From: DASPKM01 sp963817075
GTDB lineage: Bacteria; Bacteroidota; Bacteroidia; Chitinophagales; Chitinophagaceae
Assembly: GCA_963817075.1 (NCBI GenBank)
Contig: CAWFMT010000004.1
Location: 34,284-98,283, forward strand
Reading direction: 5' to 3'
Length of the DNA: 64,000 nucleotides
Below are positions 63,147-64,000 of this stretch, piece by piece (within the stretch, counting starts at the first letter, position 1; the number at the start of each line of letters is the position of its first letter). The notes beneath the pieces were generated by a model. The model was not told where the DNA came from, made no database searches, and was given only the letters and a program-made list of their open reading frames with translations. The translations under genes were made by a program, and so were the position numbers.

Positions 63147-64000
63147 CTATTGGTTAAAACGAATCACTTCGAAGTCCGATCCCTTTATTTTCTTCAACTG
63201 ATTCAATTCATCATTATTCCATCGCTCATCCGGAGCACCAGTTATATATAGATTACTGCCGATGTCTGCCAGGATCAATCCATACTTTTTCATCGCCCTT
63301 AAGATTACCTGGACTTTTCGGGGATAGGTTGAAATATCAACGCTATTCTTCAAGCGAATCCTTGCTCCCATTGGTAAAGAATACTGTCCACCTGAACTAT
63401 TCACTTTATGTCTGGCCGGATGAATAAATGCAGGTTTAATATTACTGCTTGAGAGTGTAAAACGAATTGGATGATCAATCTCACCTTTCAATACTTCGTC
63501 ATATCTCACCAGGCCTGGAAATATTGGCAGACCTGCTGCATCTGCTGAGGTCCAGCCCAGAGGCCGAAGCTGATTTGATCTAAGGTTGAATATAGCACCC
63601 GCTGATGCATGCCATTGACCATTTTTGTATTCTGAATTGAACAACTCATACAAAATTCCATTGTCTTTGTCGACAGCAATAACGTGTGCATCTCCTACGC
63701 CATTCCCTTCAATGGGTGCGTTGGCAGGAATAGCATAAGGACCGGGATCGCTTTGTTCAGGCCAATCAAATAAATCAACAGCAACCTTTGGTTGCGACCC
63801 GCAAACCACTACAAATGGAATTCCAATTGGAGCACCTTCCCAGGTGCCTGAACCAAAATCAGCCTTAATAAAATTTGTTGAAATTCTCCTAATGATTGAA
63901 TCACTTAATGGATCGATAGTAGCCTTACTTATATCAAGGTTCCAGGCATTATCTGCTGGAAAGATCATGATATCCTCGACTAATGATTTTGAAAGATTGC
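63147..64000 (-). CDS. Hypothetical protein (5' end outside window)
   Basis: A minus-strand frame, open from the right edge. An internal ATG at 63968 exists, but the upstream codons (NLSKSLVEDI) stay open, so the true start may be beyond the window. At least 283 residues. Motifs: IMIFPADNAWNLDISKATID, GAPIGIPFVVVCGSQPKVAV, EGNGVGDAHVIAVDKDNGIL, FTLSSSNIKPAFIHPARHKV. These resemble a group of uncharacterised secreted or surface bacterial proteins; I do not know the function. Confidence 0.72.
   Translation of the reverse strand, partial: NLSKSLVEDIMIFPADNAWNLDISKATIDPLSDSIIRRISTNFIKADFGSGTWEGAPIGIPFVVVCGSQPKVAVDLFDWPEQSDPGPYAIPANAPIEGNGVGDAHVIAVDKDNGILYELFNSEYKNGQWHASAGAIFNLRSNQLRPLGWTSADAAGLPIFPGLVRYDEVLKGEIDHPIRFTLSSSNIKPAFIHPARHKVNSSGGQYSLPMGARIRLKNSVDISTYPRKVQVILRAMKKYGLILADIGSNLYITGAPDERWNNDELNQLKKIKGSDFEVIRFNQ

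Overview
The window reads as a chromosomal segment of a Bacteroidota bacterium, most likely Chitinophagia or a close relative. This is inferred from two SusC/SusD pairs, many SPI/SPII-exported proteins, PAS/HisKA_3 kinases, a triple-tyrosine propeller regulator, a non-E. coli type L-rhamnose isomerase, and dispersed ~80-bp palindromic repeats beginning TTAACCGC and ending GCGGTTAA. No database search was possible; family calls come from reading motifs.

Layout. 1-3647: a partial exported protein and an L-rhamnose catabolic operon on the minus strand (rhaM-rhaI-rhaB), preceded by a perfect 24-bp palindrome. 3.8-6.5 kb: exported proteins of unknown role, including a TolB-like propeller. 6.6-13.2 kb: a small hypothetical protein, a block of CACATAG hairpins, a SERCA-like P-type ATPase, a divergent CPA1 Na+/H+ antiporter and a serine-hydrolase lipoprotein. 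13.5-17.4 kb: an Ig-like plus ice-binding-domain lipoprotein followed by an OmpA-family protein. 17.55-19.0 kb: tRNA-Ser(TGA), then one UPF0489 gene lying between two direct copies of the tRNA 3' part and its downstream region. 19-22 kb: alpha/beta hydrolase, GH13 enzyme and a chimeric gene remnant. 22.3-29.8 kb: a signalling cluster in which two near-identical Crp/Fnr regulators flank a NarL-type response regulator and a MEDS-PAS kinase, followed by a multi-PAS kinase with a 22-residue tandem repeat. 29.8-38.1 kb: DUF486 protein, lipoprotein, LacI regulator, myo-inositol oxygenase and a SusC/SusD pair.

38.4-47.7 kb is a type I-B CRISPR-Cas locus: a 38-repeat array and, on the minus strand, cas6-cas6-cas5-cas3-cas8(cst1)-cas7(cst2). 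There is no cas1 or cas2. Between cas7 and the array lies only the first ~63 codons of cas4, frameshifted and joined to the array through a ~32-bp scar. The interference module looks intact, while the adaptation module and probably the leader were deleted. Identical 57-bp direct repeats flank the locus.

48.1-62.4 kb is a beta-glucan utilisation locus: a propeller/Y_Y_Y/LuxR sensor-regulator, SusC, SusD, two PKD-type surface lipoproteins, GH16, GH30 and a second GH30. SusC, SusD, the second GH30 and a downstream CBS protein all carry single-base indels, mostly one-base losses and several in homopolymers. These may be consensus errors rather than true decay. The window ends in a partial hypothetical gene.
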